From assembly GCA_016210395.1 (NCBI GenBank), contig JACQUI010000236.1:1-7435 (forward strand): DNA of 7,435 nucleotides. The letters run 5' to 3'. Under the pieces are notes generated by a model that had not been told where the DNA came from, ran no database searches, and saw only the letters and a program-made list of their open reading frames with translations. The position numbers and the translations under genes were made by a program. Origin of the DNA: Chloroflexota bacterium (GTDB taxonomy: Bacteria; Chloroflexota; Dehalococcoidia; Lucifugimonadales; JACPCL1). Below, piece after piece: positions 5,795 to 7,435 of the stretch. The first letter of the stretch is position 1, and each line of letters opens with the position of its first letter.

Positions 5795-7174
5795 CTAGTC
5801 TATCCCCGCGTTCACCTGCGCCACCGACGCGTCCATTAGTGCGGTGACGTCCTCCACCTTCTCCAGGTCGTTGACGGTCTGGATGATACGCTCGATCTGG
5901 GACTTGCCCATGCCGGCCAGTCGGGCGTTGTCACGGAACTTGTTCAGGATGTCCTCGCCTTCCAGCGAGCGTCCGTTCTCTGCCCTGTGCTTGAACTCAG
6001 TGCCGTCCTTCAGATGGATGGTGATCTCGTTGAAGCGGGCAGACTCACTGGCGCGGGCGGGCTTGGCCTTGAAGTCGTTGTGCTGCTCAACCTTGACGCG
6101 CTTCATCAGGTCCTGCGCCTTGGAACGCTGGACCTTGCGGTCGGTGAAGGAGTTCAGGTTGATCTCGCCGTCCAGCAGGTACGCTGCAATAACATACCAG
6201 AGGCTGAACTTGCCGTTGATGCCTGTTTGCGGGTCCCAGATAGATGGCGCTATGTTCAGCGGCTCCTGGCTGAGGGACACGTCCACCCAGGCGATGTCGT
6301 CGGCCTTAAGCTCCGTGTGCTCCGCCTTCATCTCCTCCAGGCAGGTCAGGGCGGCGTGAGTGCCGCCGCAGCAGGGCCAGGGCTTGATGTGGATGCCGCC
6401 CGTGATGGCCAGGGGGTTGCCCAGGTTGCGGGCCACGGCGTCAATGTTGGAGTGCTCATCGGCAAAGACAGAGAAGTAGCCGAAGCGGTCTTCGATGGCG
6501 TCCGGGTTGGCCGTGAAGCCCTTCTTGGCGAGCATGGCGGAGACGATGCCCGCGCGGGCGGCATTGCCGGGATGGTACGGCTTGCCCATGAAGCCGAAGT
6601 TGGCGCGGACGCCGCTGGCAGAAGAGGTGGCCAGGCCCAGGGCGCTGCGCGTCTGGTCCACGTCCAGCCCCAGCAGGCGGCTGGCGGCGGCAGTGGCGCC
6701 CAGGGTCCCGTTGGTGGCCGTGGAGTGCCAGCCGCGCTCGTAGTGGTCGCCGCCGATGTTCTGACCGATTTTGGAGCCGACCTCAAAGCCGACGATGAAC
6801 CCTTCCAGGAGCTGTTTGCCGCTCAGGTGGTGCTGCTCGCCCAGCGCCATGACCGTGGGCATCAGCACGCTGGCGGTGTGGCCGAAACCCGCGCCGCCGT
6901 CGTCGTAGTCTGAGCCGTGGGTAAGGATGCCATTGGCAAACGCCGCGTTGGGCGCGGAGGTCTTCAGGCCGCTTCCGATGAGGCGGGAGGTGGGCGTGCC
7001 GCCTATCTCCTCGGTGAACTCCGCAACGATGCGCCCGATGGGACGGATGGTGCTTTCCAGGGACGTGCCGATTCCGTCCAGGATAGATTTCTTTACTTCC
7101 TTGACCGCGTTCTCCGGGAGCTCGGGGAACTGCGTTTCAACCACCCACTTGGACAGCCGTTCCGTGGTTGCCAT
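5795..7174 (-). CDS. MmgE/PrpD family protein
   Basis: This 459-residue protein is a full-length member of the MmgE/PrpD family, which includes 2-methylcitrate dehydratase (PrpD), MmgE and cis-aconitate decarboxylase. Signatures are DYDDGG (89-94) with H99 in GHTASVLMPT, GWHSTATNGTLGATAAASRL with H150, MGKPYHPGNAARAG with K198, and KPWPCCGGTH with H273. By position these correspond to the Asp, His, His, Lys and His that I recall lining the active site of cis-aconitate decarboxylase, so the fold and catalytic pocket look intact. No methylcitrate synthase, aconitase or isocitrate lyase lies nearby. The methylcitrate cycle is thus not supported, and the substrate may be another hydroxy- or unsaturated acid. 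AAGGAG (complement of 7182-7187) lies 7 bases before the ATG at 7174. A TTGACA lies upstream and a strong hairpin downstream, so it is probably transcribed alone. Confidence 0.92.
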   Translation of the reverse strand: MATTERLSKWVVETQFPELPENAVKEVKKSILDGIGTSLESTIRPIGRIVAEFTEEIGGTPTSRLIGSGLKTSAPNAAFANGILTHGSDYDDGGAGFGHTASVLMPTVMALGEQHHLSGKQLLEGFIVGFEVGSKIGQNIGGDHYERGWHSTATNGTLGATAAASRLLGLDVDQTRSALGLATSSASGVRANFGFMGKPYHPGNAARAGIVSAMLAKKGFTANPDAIEDRFGYFSVFADEHSNIDAVARNLGNPLAITGGIHIKPWPCCGGTHAALTCLEEMKAEHTELKADDIAWVDVSLSQEPLNIAPSIWDPQTGINGKFSLWYVIAAYLLDGEINLNSFTDRKVQRSKAQDLMKRVKVEQHNDFKAKPARASESARFNEITIHLKDGTEFKHRAENGRSLEGEDILNKFRDNARLAGMGKSQIERIIQTVNDLEKVEDVTALMDASVAQVNAGID

Positions 7175-7219
7175 GAAACCTCTCCTTTCTTCCTACCCAC
7201 TTCTGAGACTTTTTGAGTG

Positions 7220-7249
7220 TCTAAACAACTATGATACCGAATCTGTCAA
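7220..7249 (-). promoter_or_regulatory. Possible promoter of the MmgE/PrpD gene
   Basis: The reverse strand carries a perfect TTGACA (complement of 7244-7249). The best -10 candidate at 18-base spacing is TTTAGA (complement of 7220-7225), which matches only three of six positions; TATCAT is closer in sequence but too near the -35. The local drop in GC content supports a promoter here, but the -10 assignment is uncertain. Confidence 0.35.
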
Positions 7250-7308
7250 GAGCGGGCAGGTTGCCTTAAACCGTGGGAAGGTGTGGGTAAGGTTTGGAAG
7301 GCCGCCTG

Positions 7309-7343
7309 TGGGCCCGCTTTTTGCGGCTCAAGCGGTAGGCCCA
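7309..7343. other. Bulged GC-rich hairpin upstream of the MmgE/PrpD gene
   Basis: TGGGCC (7309-7314) pairs with GGCCCA (7338-7343), and inside it CGC (7315-7317) can pair with GCG (7332-7334), leaving a three-base bulge. There is no clean T-tract on the reverse strand. It sits between a possible reverse-strand gene end (7390) and the MmgE/PrpD promoter region, so a factor-independent terminator-like or processing role is possible. The remaining bases from 7200 to 7435 hold nothing else I can identify apart from the weak coding tail. Confidence 0.3.
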
Positions 7344-7389
7344 GGAGTGTATGCAGCGGTCACGGAGTTGTTGTAGCTGTGCGCGCTCC

Positions 7390-7435
7390 TTACTCAGGCA
7401 GTTTTGCCACTGTGTGGGCCTCCGCAGGATATGCA
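7390..7435 (-). CDS. Possible 3' end of an off-window gene
   Basis: Reading the reverse strand from 7434, one frame gives AYPAEAHTVAKLPE followed by TAA (complement of 7390-7392). Several codons end in G or C, and the stop is followed by the hairpin at 7309-7343, as expected for a gene end. Only 14 codons are visible and another reverse frame is also open here, so this is a weak call with no family assignment. Confidence 0.2.
   Translation of the reverse strand, partial: AYPAEAHTVAKLPE

Noticed and set aside
7266..7433. Open reverse-strand frame of about 55 codons before the MmgE/PrpD gene
   Set aside because: No start codon with a ribosome binding site, an Arg/Pro/His-rich composition typical of out-of-frame GC-rich sequence, and it runs through the hairpin at 7309-7343.

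Overview
This is a GC-rich bacterial chromosomal segment with strongly GC-biased third codon positions, one well-supported TTG start and mostly good Shine-Dalgarno sequences. The mix of genes, and a GC-rich CCCTCTCCC/GGGAGAGGG intergenic hairpin, suggest a Chloroflexota (Dehalococcoidia/SAR202-like) genome. That placement is an inference from pattern recognition, not a search. I see no rRNA, tRNA, CRISPR array, insertion sequence or transposase.

Layout from left to right. Positions 1-174 hold a small hairpin and a promoter-like TTGACA/TATAAA pair. They lead into an uncharacterised alpha-helical protein (175-1014, +). A perfect TATAAT -10 box then precedes a two-gene unit: a peptidase S51/dipeptidase E-like protein (1133-1885, +) and, 18 bases later, a 12-helix MFS transporter (1904-3160, +). 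A 14-bp perfect hairpin separates the transporter from a convergent coiled-coil protein of unknown function (3235-3732, -). That gene is divergent from a small DUF6941-like protein (3873-4295, +). Next comes an AAA_14/DUF4143 ATPase (4358-5605, -), whose promoter region carries a direct repeat and an inverted repeat. A clear hairpin terminator (5740-5763) separates it from a co-directional MmgE/PrpD family enzyme (5795-7174, -). The last 260 bases hold that gene's promoter region, a bulged hairpin and perhaps the last 14 codons of a further reverse-strand gene.

How the genes fit together. Only the S51 peptidase and the MFS transporter look like a co-transcribed pair; a role in handling a small peptide or related amide compound is possible but unproven. 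The MmgE/PrpD gene looks like a stand-alone metabolic enzyme with its expected active-site residues intact. The DUF4143 ATPase looks like an independently regulated accessory gene. No complete new defence or mobile system is evident. The most notable items are the repeat-bearing, possibly leaderless promoter of the ATPase gene with its intact nuclease-like C-terminal signature, the scaffold-like coiled-coil orphan, and the unrecognised first gene.
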